From positions 620,001 to 684,000 of the forward strand of contig NZ_FOFZ01000001.1 of the NCBI RefSeq assembly GCF_900111075.1: a stretch of DNA of 64,000 bases, given 5' to 3'. Of the stretch, positions 38,489-44,991 are shown in pieces. A program made the position numbers and the translations under genes. The DNA comes from Flavobacterium frigoris. GTDB taxonomy: Bacteria; Bacteroidota; Bacteroidia; Flavobacteriales; Flavobacteriaceae. How positions within the stretch are numbered: the first letter of the stretch is position 1; the number at the start of each line of letters is the position of its first letter. The notes under the pieces are model-generated. The model ran no database searches. It had not been told where the DNA came from and was given only the letters and a program-made list of their open reading frames with translations.

Positions 38489-39279
38489 TACGGTGTTGTG
38501 ATTTTATAATTTATAATTCCTTCAGATGTAAAAATAGATAAAATTTGGTCTTTGTAATAGAAATTTTTAAACGTTTTTTTTGAAATCTCAATTTCATGTT
38601 TTTGCTTTTTTTCCAAGTCTTCAAAAAACAGAGCATTGTTTTTTGAGTAGATATATTGAGATTCATTAATGATTTCAATAACGTCAAAATCGGGGGTTTT
38701 ACCTCTGGTTTTTATTTTTCCAAAAATATCGCAGGAATACCAATTGTTTTTGTTGTCGATCCAATAGAAGGTATTGAAATCAGTTTGATAGTATTTTAAG
38801 CTTTCTGGAAAAGAGGTGGATATTGTTTTATAGTCATTTTTTATATAATCAAAAAGACCAATCTGTTGATCTAAAATATTGTAGACCCAAAGCCGATTTT
38901 GTGAAGCAATTCCTATTGCTGACACCGTTATAGGAATTGTGTTTTCTGAAAAATTTACTTTTTGGATCTCATTTAATTGATTGTCAAGTAAGATAGCTAC
39001 ATTGAAATTCTCATAGAAAACAACGATTTTTAGCGGATTTTGGATATCGACTTTCGTTATTTTTCCAAGTGAAGGGTTTTTATATTGTAATGATTCTTTG
39101 CCTTTTGTTTTATGTAAAACGTCATCTTTTATATAGTAATAAAATGCAAATTGATCGTAACCAATAAAATTATCAGCAATGATATTGAGGGTGTCTGTTG
39201 TATTGGCGTAAATTTTTTGGTTTTGTCCAAAGGCAACTGAAAGGGAAAAGAGAAAAAAGAAGGCGATAAGCTTTTTCAT
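38488..39279 (-). CDS. secreted protein of unknown function, coupled to the deoxynucleoside kinase gene
   Basis: A 263-residue protein with a clear signal peptide (MKKLIAFFFLFSLSVAFGQ) and repeated strand-like segments (DQFAFYYYIKDD, KIVVFYENFNVAILLD, NRLWVYNILDQQIGLFDYI, ENALFFEDLEKKQKHEIEI-like) that suggest a beta-propeller. I do not recognise a family. I start it at the ATG 39279, where the signal peptide begins. The stop overlaps the kinase start by one base. The same order metK-this gene-kinase is one I recall from other flavobacteria, without certainty. Confidence 0.78.
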   Translation of the reverse strand: MKKLIAFFFLFSLSVAFGQNQKIYANTTDTLNIIADNFIGYDQFAFYYYIKDDVLHKTKGKESLQYKNPSLGKITKVDIQNPLKIVVFYENFNVAILLDNQLNEIQKVNFSENTIPITVSAIGIASQNRLWVYNILDQQIGLFDYIKNDYKTISTSFPESLKYYQTDFNTFYWIDNKNNWYSCDIFGKIKTRGKTPDFDVIEIINESQYIYSKNNALFFEDLEKKQKHEIEISKKTFKNFYYKDQILSIFTSEGIINYKITTP

Positions 39280-39361
39280 ATGGTGAGCAAAGTACAAAAA
39301 AACGTCAATAGTTTTGAATTTAAATTATAATACTTTGGTCTTGAATGTAGTAAGTGCTTAT

Positions 39362-39401
39362 AAAAAGAAAACCAGCTCAATTTGAGCTGGTTTTCTTTTT
39401 A
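39362..39401. terminator. bidirectional intrinsic terminator after metK
   Basis: AAAACCAGCTCAA (39368-39380) and TTGAGCTGGTTTT (39382-39394) form a 13-bp stem with almost no loop, with T/A runs on both sides. It stands between metK and the secreted protein gene, which therefore needs its own promoter. Confidence 0.8.
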
Positions 39402-39417
39402 TTTTATTTGAATCGAA

Positions 39418-40668
39418 TTATAATCCAAAAGCTTCCTTCACTTGATCAACAAAATCTAATTTTTCCCAAGTAAATAACTCAACTTCAACAGTTTTTGTCA
39501 ATCCTCCTGGAGCAGAGAAAGTTTTTGTTACTGTTTCTGGCGTACGTCCCATGTGTCCGTAAGCAGCAGTTTCACTATAAATAGGATTTCTTAGTTTTAA
39601 ACGTTGCTCAATAAAGTAAGGACGCATATCAAAGATTTCTTCTACTCTCTTAGCGATTTCTCCGTCTCTTAAGTTTAGTTTAGATGTTCCGTATGTATCA
39701 ATGAAGATTCCCATTGGTTTCGCTACACCAATAGCATAAGAAACCTGAACTAAAATTTCGTTTGCAACACCAGCAGCAACTAAGTTTTTAGCGATATGAC
39801 GTGTAGCATAAGCGGCACTTCTATCCACTTTACTTGGATCTTTTCCAGAGAAAGCACCACCACCGTGAGCTCCTTTTCCTCCGTAAGTATCTACAATGAT
39901 TTTTCTTCCTGTAAGTCCTGTATCTCCGTGAGGTCCTCCAATTACAAATTTACCAGTTGGGTTAATGTGATATTGAATAGTGTCATTAAATAAATGAGCG
40001 TGTTTTGGGTTTTTTGCAATGATTCTAGGAATCAAGATTTCCACAATATCTTTTTTGATTTTAGCAAGCATGCTAGCTTCTTCATCAAAATCGTCATGTT
40101 GTGTAGAGATTACAATCGCTTCAATACGCACTGGCACATTGTCATCGCTGTATTCTAGTGTAACTTGAGATTTAGCATCTGGACGCAAATAAGGAATCTC
40201 CTTGTTCTCACGTCTCAAAATCGCCAATTCTTTCAATAATTTATGAGATAAATCTAAAGCCAATGGCATGAAGTTCTCTGTTTCATTAGTAGCATAACCA
40301 AACATCATTCCTTGGTCACCTGCTCCCTGATCTTCAGGATTAGCTCTGTCAACACCTTGGTTTATATCTGCTGATTGTTCGTGAATAGCAGAAAGAATGC
40401 CACAAGAGTTGGCTTCAAACATGTATTCACTTTTTGTATAACCAATTTTTCTGATTACTTCACGTGCAATGTGTTGCACATCTAAGTAAGTATTTGATTT
40501 TACTTCACCTGCTAAGATTACTTGTCCAGTAGTTACTAATGTTTCACAAGCTACTTTTGAATCAGCATCAAATGCCAAAAAGTTATCGATTAATGCGTCT
40601 GAAATTTGATCTGCAATTTTGTCTGGGTGTCCCTCACTTACAGATTCTGACGTAAATAAATATGCCAT
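39418..40668 (-). CDS. metK: S-adenosylmethionine synthetase
   Basis: A 416-residue enzyme making SAM from methionine and ATP. Motifs: [22 protein letters not shown], the ATP-binding [16 protein letters not shown], and the phosphate loop [32 protein letters not shown] near the C-terminus is normal. It is preceded on the minus strand by a long structured leader without the S-box consensus (40669-40846). The methionine region lies on the other strand, starting at 41.8 kb. Confidence 0.98.
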   Translation of the reverse strand: MAYLFTSESVSEGHPDKIADQISDALIDNFLAFDADSKVACETLVTTGQVILAGEVKSNTYLDVQHIAREVIRKIGYTKSEYMFEANSCGILSAIHEQSADINQGVDRANPEDQGAGDQGMMFGYATNETENFMPLALDLSHKLLKELAILRRENKEIPYLRPDAKSQVTLEYSDDNVPVRIEAIVISTQHDDFDEEASMLAKIKKDIVEILIPRIIAKNPKHAHLFNDTIQYHINPTGKFVIGGPHGDTGLTGRKIIVDTYGGKGAHGGGAFSGKDPSKVDRSAAYATRHIAKNLVAAGVANEILVQVSYAIGVAKPMGIFIDTYGTSKLNLRDGEIAKRVEEIFDMRPYFIEQRLKLRNPIYSETAAYGHMGRTPETVTKTFSAPGGLTKTVEVELFTWEKLDFVDQVKEAFGL

Positions 40669-40846
40669 AATAAATATAAATTTAAAATTAAGGGAGGAAA
40701 AATAATTGCGGGAAAATACTAAAGAAGAGTTTCTGCTTTAGCATTTTTTCTACTGAAGATTTTTCAGCATCCATAATGAATTCGTTTCATTATGAAGAGG
40801 TTGCAATCAGTTCAAATTTTTCCTCTTGTAATTGAGTGCAAAGGTA
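40669..40846 (-). promoter_or_regulatory. metK promoter box and long structured leader
   Basis: TACCTTTG reading leftward (40846-40839) matches TAnnTTTG exactly, and about 165 bases separate it from the metK ATG. The leader RNA can form several hairpins: ATAATGAA/TTCATTAT (40773-40793), CTGAA/TTCAG (40753-40767) and CTAAAG/CTTTAG (40719-40741). I see no SAM-I core here, unlike at 44811 and 60638. The rest of the gap up to 41326 is T- and A-rich with no feature I can support. Confidence 0.4.
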
Positions 40847-41326
40847 TGAAACCATTTTGAATTGTAAATTAAACTTAAGTTTTTTTTTTTTGATTTGGGT
40901 AGAACTGTTTTTTTAATTAACGAAAAGCTTCTTTGTATAATTATCAATACAATGCTACTATTTAGTTTAGTATTTTTTAATAGTAAATTAATGATCTGTT
41001 TACTTATGATTAGAATCATAGATTTATTTTAGCATTACTATAACTTTCATTCGTATGGAATGATTTTTATAACTTTTTTCTGAACTGCAACCCTTTAAAA
41101 ACGTTATGCATCTGATATTGTAGTATTTAAACGAGTTTATTTAGTCGAATACTTCTAGTTTGTTAAATTTGGTATAGCTTAAATCTAAGGATTCAAATAC
41201 AGTTTTTTTTTTAGATTATATGTTTTATTCTATTTTTAAAACTTTAAATAGCAGCTGGTTATTGCACATACATTAAAATTAAGGAAGGAATAAGTAACAA
41301 TTTATAAACCATAAAAACATTTTATC

Positions 41327-41632
41327 ATGAGAGCAAACGAAAAGGTTTTAGTAATTGAAAACACAGAATTAAGAAAGCACAACACTGGAAGTGATAAATG
41401 GGATCGTTACCTCGATGATTATAATAATTATGTTAAAGAATATAATAAGCATTATTTAAATGCACTAAAAGGGGATGAACGATCAATATCATTGTATCCC
41501 TATATGAAAGAGAAGTGGGAAGAGTTGAAAAAGCGGCTTATAAAAGCATACAACAATAAACGATTAAGTGATAGACAAATTAGAAGAGTAGTTAAAATTA
41601 ACATGAAAATTGTTAAGGCGTGCTTTAAGTGA
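41327..41632 (+). CDS. small basic protein of unknown function
   Basis: A 101-residue, Lys/Asn/Tyr-rich protein without hydrophobic segments: WDRYLDDYNNYVKEYNKHYL, YMKEKWEELKKRLIKAYNNK and LSDRQIRRVVKINMKIVKA look helical. I recognise no family. Codon use resembles its neighbours, and an A-rich stretch before the ATG fits flavobacterial starts. No terminator is evident behind it. Real but unknown is my best reading. Confidence 0.55.
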   Translation: MRANEKVLVIENTELRKHNTGSDKWDRYLDDYNNYVKEYNKHYLNALKGDERSISLYPYMKEKWEELKKRLIKAYNNKRLSDRQIRRVVKINMKIVKACFK

Positions 41633-41843
41633 AATTACATTTTGGGATTCTCTTTATTTAAAATTTAGTATGGCGTTTCCATTTTGTAAAATAGCATAAG
41701 TACCCATATTTTTCAATTGTTTTTTTAGCGGTTGTTTAGTAGTAGCAATAGTGTAAATTAGAAGAGATATGAAAATTTAAGCAATTTGATTTGAATAGCT
41801 TAAATAGAGGGAAAGGAAAAGCAAATGGCTAAAAATTATCATC

Positions 41844-42041
41844 ATGAAAACATCAAAAACAACTTCGGGAAATTCAGATTTTAAATTCAGTGGGCAAAAA
41901 GGAGAAAAAGGAGAACCAATAAATAAATTAGTTCACCCTAGAATCAAAGCCAAAACAACGAACTCTTTTGGGGCTAAAAATGCTTCAAATTCACTATTGC
42001 TTCAAATGTATTGTCAAGAAAATGAAGTTTTGTTTATATAG
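41844..42041 (+). CDS. small protein 1, paralogue of the 44426 protein (shared C-terminus ending LFI)
   Basis: A 65-residue polar protein. Its C-terminal half, INKLVHPRIK then NSLLLQMYCQENEVLFI, matches that of the 68-residue protein at 44426 (IDELVNPRLG then NSLQLLMYSKENDTLFI): 11 of the last 17 residues are identical. The N-terminal halves differ and look disordered. No signal peptide, helix or known domain is visible. An 8-bp hairpin (41775-41782 against 41798-41805) precedes it. Its place before the metY leader suggests a link to methionine/cysteine metabolism, but no function can be assigned. Confidence 0.6.
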   Translation: MKTSKTTSGNSDFKFSGQKGEKGEPINKLVHPRIKAKTTNSFGAKNASNSLLLQMYCQENEVLFI

Positions 42042-42263
42042 TTGAACGGAATCCTACATTAATGAAACATAATATGAGCAAAAATACTTTGTAGCATCTG
42101 TAAATAGATCTAATATTAAACTCAGCATGAAGTTTAATTAATTTTTTTATAAATAATTGATTATATGTGTTTTAACAGAAACAGCTTTAATTGTTATTTT
42201 TTGAAATATATTAGGATATATAAATTATTGTTAGCAAATTTGTTCCAAGAAAAAACCAATACA

Positions 42264-42387
42264 ATGAAATTAAATGTGTGTAATATGTCAAAAACCATGA
42301 AGGAAAATTCCTGAGGGTAGTCTATTGCTTCAATTTAAAATTTTAAATATAGCAAAAAGCTTCCCTCAAAAAGGGAAGCTTTTTTTT
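42264..42387 (+). promoter_or_regulatory. upstream attenuator-like element alpha-1 in the metY leader
   Basis: A 16-codon frame (ATG 42264) reads MKLNVCNMSKTMKENS and stops with TGA at 42312-42314. That TGA begins a 5' arm TGAGGG (42312-42317) that pairs with CCCTCA (42363-42368), enclosing an inner stem TTGCT/AGCAA (42325-42329, 42351-42355). The alternative is an 11-bp terminator hairpin (42356-42366 against 42372-42382) followed by T8. A weak -7 box CAAATTTG lies 26-33 bases before the ATG. It can also be read simply as the terminator of small protein 1; the companion element at 44075 makes a leader role more likely. Confidence 0.45.
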
Positions 42388-42432
42388 GCACACTAAACAA
42401 AACCTTTTTTTTTAAATAAATAACAATTCAAA

Positions 42433-42522
42433 ATGATCAATCTAAATTTTAAACAAATCAACCCATCAATTGTCAAATCTTTGATTTGCACAAAATCTTT
42501 GATGTGTGTTTGTTTTAGGTGA
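42433..42522 (+). CDS. metY leader peptide beta-1 with three Cys codons
   Basis: A 29-codon frame from ATG 42433 to TGA 42520-42522. It ends SLICTKSLMCVCFR, so Cys codons are at positions 19, 25 and 27. The stop codon overlaps by one base the ATCCAAAAG antiterminator arm that follows (42522-42530). The matching frame at 44237 has the same geometry. I infer a regulatory leader peptide whose translation reports Cys-tRNA supply. Confidence 0.6.
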   Translation: MINLNFKQINPSIVKSLICTKSLMCVCFR

Positions 42523-42586
42523 TCCAAAAGTATAAGTTTATAAGACAACTTAAAACCCTTTTGGATAACTATCTAAAAGGGTTTTT
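42522..42586 (+). promoter_or_regulatory. metY antiterminator/terminator switch beta-1
   Basis: ATCCAAAAG (42522-42530) pairs perfectly with CTTTTGGAT (42558-42566), closing an inner hairpin TAAGTT/AACTTA (42533-42538, 42547-42552). The same 3' segment is the 5' half of a strong terminator: 13 bp, 42554-42566 against 42571-42583, loop AACT, T-run to 42586. The two folds exclude each other. The structure sits 39 bases before the metY ATG and nothing codes in between, so it must control metY read-through. Confidence 0.75.
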
Positions 42587-42624
42587 AAATTATTAAAAAA
42601 CAATAAAACCAAAAAACTAAAATT

Positions 42625-43899
42625 ATGAGTATTAATAAATTTGAAACAAACGCATTACATGCCGGACATGATGTAACAAAACACGCAGGAACTAGAGCAG
42701 TTCCTATTTACCAAACATCATCCTATGTTTTTGATAATTCTGAGCACGCGGCTAATTTATTCGGCCTTTCTGAAGCAGGTTATATTTATACAAGATTGAA
42801 TAATCCAACAAATGATATCTTGGAACAACGCCTTGCAGCATTAGAGGGAGGAATAGGAGCTGTAGTTACCGCTTCTGGAACAGCGGCTATCACAACAGCT
42901 TTATTAGTATTGTTGAAAACGGGCGATCATATTGTAGCTTCAAGTAGTTTGTACGGAGGAACATTTAATCTATTGCAAACTACTTTGCCTAGACTTGGGA
43001 TCACAACCACTTTTGTAGATCCTTCTGATCCGGCTAACTTTACTAAGGCAGCGAATGAAAATACAAAAGTGTTTTTTATCGAAAGTTTGGGTAACCCAAA
43101 GTTAGATGTATTAGATATTGAAGCTATTTCCGCTGAAGCAAAAGCGTTAAAGTTGCCTTTGATTGTTGATAACACTGTGGCTTCTCCTTATTTGCTAAAT
43201 CCGATTGCGCACGGAGCAAATATTGTTATTCATTCTTTGACCAAATATATTTCAGGTAACGGAACTTCTTTAGGGGGCGTTATTGTTGATGCGGGAACTT
43301 TTGACTGGAGTAGTGGTCGTTTTCCTGAATTCACGACACCTAATGCTGGTTATCATGGTTTGGTTTATCACGAAGCTTTAGGAAACGCCGCTTTTATTGC
43401 CAGAGTTAGAATCGAAGGATTACGTGATTATGGTGCTGCTTTGAGTCCGTTTAATGCGTTCCAAATTATTCAAGGTTTAGAAACATTAGCCGTTCGTGTA
43501 AAAAGACATAGCGAAAACGGATTAGCACTAGCACAATGGCTAGAAAGTCAAGACCAAGTAGAGTGGGTAAATTATCCAGGTTTACAATCGAGTAAATATC
43601 ATGACTTAGCAAAACGGTATTTACCAAAAGGACAAAATGGATTAGTAACCTTTGGTTTAAAAGGTGGTTTTGAAGCAGCTAAAAAAGTAGCAGACGACAC
43701 AAAACTATTTTCGTTACTAGCAAATATTGGAGATACAAAATCTTTAATTATTCATCCGGCAAGTACAACGCATCAGCAATTATCTGACGAACAACAATTA
43801 GCTTCGGGTGTTTCTAAAGATTTGATACGACTTTCTGTCGGTTTAGAAGACATTGAAGATTTAAAAGCCGATTTAAAAGCTGTTTTTGATTCATTTTAA
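42625..43899 (+). CDS. metY: O-acetylhomoserine sulfhydrylase
   Basis: A 424-residue PLP enzyme of the Cys/Met metabolism family that makes homocysteine from acyl-homoserine and sulfide. Text: ETNALHAGHDVTKHAGTRAVPIYQT, YTRLNNPTNDILEQRLAALEGG, IVDNTVASPYLLNPIAHGANIVIHSLTKYISGNG (PLP Lys in SLTKY), and LIIHPASTTHQQL. The length over 420 residues and the long GVIVDAGTFDWSSGRFPEFT insert set it apart from the shorter MetB/MetZ type also present here (49036). It is preceded by two stacked attenuator-like elements and a Cys-containing leader peptide, and by no SAM riboswitch. Confidence 0.96.
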   Translation: MSINKFETNALHAGHDVTKHAGTRAVPIYQTSSYVFDNSEHAANLFGLSEAGYIYTRLNNPTNDILEQRLAALEGGIGAVVTASGTAAITTALLVLLKTGDHIVASSSLYGGTFNLLQTTLPRLGITTTFVDPSDPANFTKAANENTKVFFIESLGNPKLDVLDIEAISAEAKALKLPLIVDNTVASPYLLNPIAHGANIVIHSLTKYISGNGTSLGGVIVDAGTFDWSSGRFPEFTTPNAGYHGLVYHEALGNAAFIARVRIEGLRDYGAALSPFNAFQIIQGLETLAVRVKRHSENGLALAQWLESQDQVEWVNYPGLQSSKYHDLAKRYLPKGQNGLVTFGLKGGFEAAKKVADDTKLFSLLANIGDTKSLIIHPASTTHQQLSDEQQLASGVSKDLIRLSVGLEDIEDLKADLKAVFDSF

Positions 43900-44024
43900 T
43901 TGCCCCATTTTTAAAATTTATGTTAATTATTTATGTGATTTTGGTTGTGATTATTGTCAAATGTTAATATTGTCCATTTTTTTAATTGCATCGATGAAAT
44001 TAGCGTTAATTCATTGTGAATAAT

Positions 44025-44055
44025 TTGGAAATTAGAAGATTAAACGTGACATTTG
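44025..44055 (+). promoter_or_regulatory. promoter of the second leader (alpha-2/beta-2)
   Basis: TTG (44025-44027), a 20-base spacer and GACATTTG (44048-44055) resemble TTG-N19-TAnnTTTG. The first reading frame of the leader (ATG 44075) begins 20 bases later. The stretch from the metY stop at 43899 to here (about 125 bases) holds nothing else I can support. Confidence 0.45.
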
Positions 44056-44074
44056 TTGAATAAAAATACTAAAG

Positions 44075-44203
44075 ATGAATTTTACTATTTATAAACAATT
44101 TGTAGTCGTATCGAAGAAATTCGGGAGCTTGCAATTGCCTTAAATTATATAAAAATATAATATAGCAAGAGCCTCCTAAGATAATTGGGAGGCTTTTATT
44201 TTT
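44075..44203 (+). promoter_or_regulatory. upstream attenuator-like element alpha-2
   Basis: It resembles alpha-1: a stem CTTGC/GCAAG (44128-44132, 44165-44169) extended by GGGAG/CTCCT (44123-44127, 44173-44177) competes with a terminator AGCCTCC/GGAGGCT (44170-44176, 44188-44194) followed by a T-rich run. Both alpha elements share ATATAGCAA just before the terminator. A 22-codon frame (44075-44143, ending GSLQLP) runs through the 5' arm; it has no Cys and no internal Met, so what it would sense is unclear. It may also serve as the metY terminator. Confidence 0.4.
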
Positions 44204-44236
44204 AAACAAATTTCAGCTTTCATAATAAAAAAATAA

Positions 44237-44302
44237 ATGAAGATATTTTCAAATAAGAAGATTCAGATCCTTGTCGCAACGTTTTGCGTGGAAGTCTGTT
44301 GA
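44237..44302 (+). CDS. leader peptide beta-2 with Cys codons, before small protein 2
   Basis: A 21-codon frame from ATG 44237 to TGA 44300-44302. It ends ATFCVEVC, with Cys at positions 17 and 21, the last codon before the stop. As in the metY leader, the TGA overlaps the first bases of the antiterminator arm (GATACTAAAAG, 44301-44311). Sequence similarity to leader beta-1 is otherwise low. What is shared is geometry and late Cys codons, as expected for attenuation leaders. Confidence 0.6.
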   Translation: MKIFSNKKIQILVATFCVEVC

Positions 44303-44366
44303 TACTAAAAGTATAAGTTTTTATGACTTAAATCCTTTTGGTATTTTTTCCAAGAGGATTTTTTTT
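44301..44366 (+). promoter_or_regulatory. antiterminator/terminator switch beta-2
   Basis: GATACTAAAAG (44301-44311) pairs with CTTTTGGTATT (44335-44345; 11 bp, two G-U), enclosing TAAGT/ACTTA (44314-44318, 44326-44330). The competing terminator is 44331-44341 against 44350-44360 followed by T8. The loop text TATAAGTTTnTAnGAC and the layout are the same as at 42522. The arm positions that differ between the two copies change together. It precedes the small-protein gene at 44426 by 60 bases. Confidence 0.72.
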
Positions 44367-44425
44367 ATACTAATATCTAGATCAAAGAATAATAATAGAA
44401 AACAAACAACTTAAATACATATATC

Positions 44426-44632
44426 ATGAGTGCAGCAAACAAACTTTCAAGGGCATGGGGACTTCTTAGAAACATGAGGGGTAATAAAAACAGCAACAAT
44501 ATAATTGCAATTGATGAACTAGTTAATCCAAGATTAGGTATGAACATATCAAACGGGAAAAATGCTAAAGATATCGTTAATTCATTGCAACTTTTGATGT
44601 ATTCAAAGGAAAATGATACACTTTTTATTTAA
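44426..44632 (+). CDS. small protein 2, paralogue of the 41844 protein (shared C-terminus ending LFI)
   Basis: A 68-residue protein: MSAANKLSRAWGLLRNMRG, an Asn-rich middle, then IDELVNPRLG and NSLQLLMYSKENDTLFI. The C-terminal half is shared with small protein 1. No signal peptide or known domain is visible. It has its own Cys-leader attenuator (44237-44366) and a following terminator (44661-44711), so it is a deliberately regulated gene rather than chance reading. Possible roles: a regulator, an enzyme accessory, or an arrest-type peptide; none can be shown. Confidence 0.65.
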   Translation: MSAANKLSRAWGLLRNMRGNKNSNNIIAIDELVNPRLGMNISNGKNAKDIVNSLQLLMYSKENDTLFI

Positions 44633-44660
44633 TTGAAAGTTATAAGACATAGCTTTTTAC

Positions 44661-44711
44661 ACGCGAGTAATTTCTGAATTGTTTGATTCAGCGAGGTCTT
44701 GCGTTTTTTTG
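44661..44711 (+). terminator. intrinsic terminator after small protein 2
   Basis: Outer stem ACGCGAG/CTTGCGT and inner stem CTGAATT/GATTCAG, followed by T8. It ends the small-protein transcript and separates it from the metX-thrA promoter. Confidence 0.65.
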
Positions 44712-44750
44712 TTAAATATATTTTTCGCTAATAATGACAATGGTAAAAGT

Positions 44751-44781
44751 TTGGTTGTTATAAAAATATGTAGTTAATTTG
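44751..44781 (+). promoter_or_regulatory. promoter of metX-thrA
   Basis: TTG (44751-44753), a 20-base spacer and TTAATTTG (44774-44781). A start near 44790 would place the SAM riboswitch at the 5' end of the transcript. The same box TTAATTTGCA is found before the ferredoxin-NADP reductase gene. Confidence 0.5.
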
Positions 44782-44810
44782 CAGTAATAAGTTCACACAC
44801 GTATTGAAAT

Positions 44811-44915
44811 GTTATAAAGAAAGGACGAGGGATTAGACCCGATGAAGCCTTAGCAACCCTTCGAGAAATCGGAGAAGGTGCTGCATTCTACCACTCCTAA
44901 AAGTGGAAAGATAAC
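44811..44915 (+). ncRNA. SAM-I (S-box) riboswitch before metX-thrA
   Basis: Closing stem P1 is GTTAT (44811-44815) with ATAAC (44911-44915). The core words follow in order: GAGGGATTAGACCCGATGAA, GCCTTAGCAACCCT, AAGGTGCTGCATTC, and a P4 hairpin CCACT/AGTGG. These match the SAM-I aptamer. No terminator lies between it and the start codon 77 bases later, so control of translation initiation is more likely than attenuation. It should turn the gene off when SAM is plentiful. Confidence 0.9.
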
Positions 44916-44991
44916 AACAAGAATTTCTCTAGTATTTACCTAGTTTTTTCTTTCTAATATTTCCAAATACAAATCAAAATCAATAAAAGAT

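Noticed and set aside
40807..41019. A 70-codon minus-strand frame upstream of metK
   Set aside because: Low-complexity Lys/Ile/Leu text from AT-rich DNA; it overlaps the metK promoter box and has no recognisable pattern.
41670..41699. A nine-codon frame with one Cys codon (MAFPFCKIA) before small protein 1, as a third Cys leader
   Set aside because: No antiterminator arm or terminator follows it, and its stop overlaps no hairpin, unlike the frames at 42433 and 44237.
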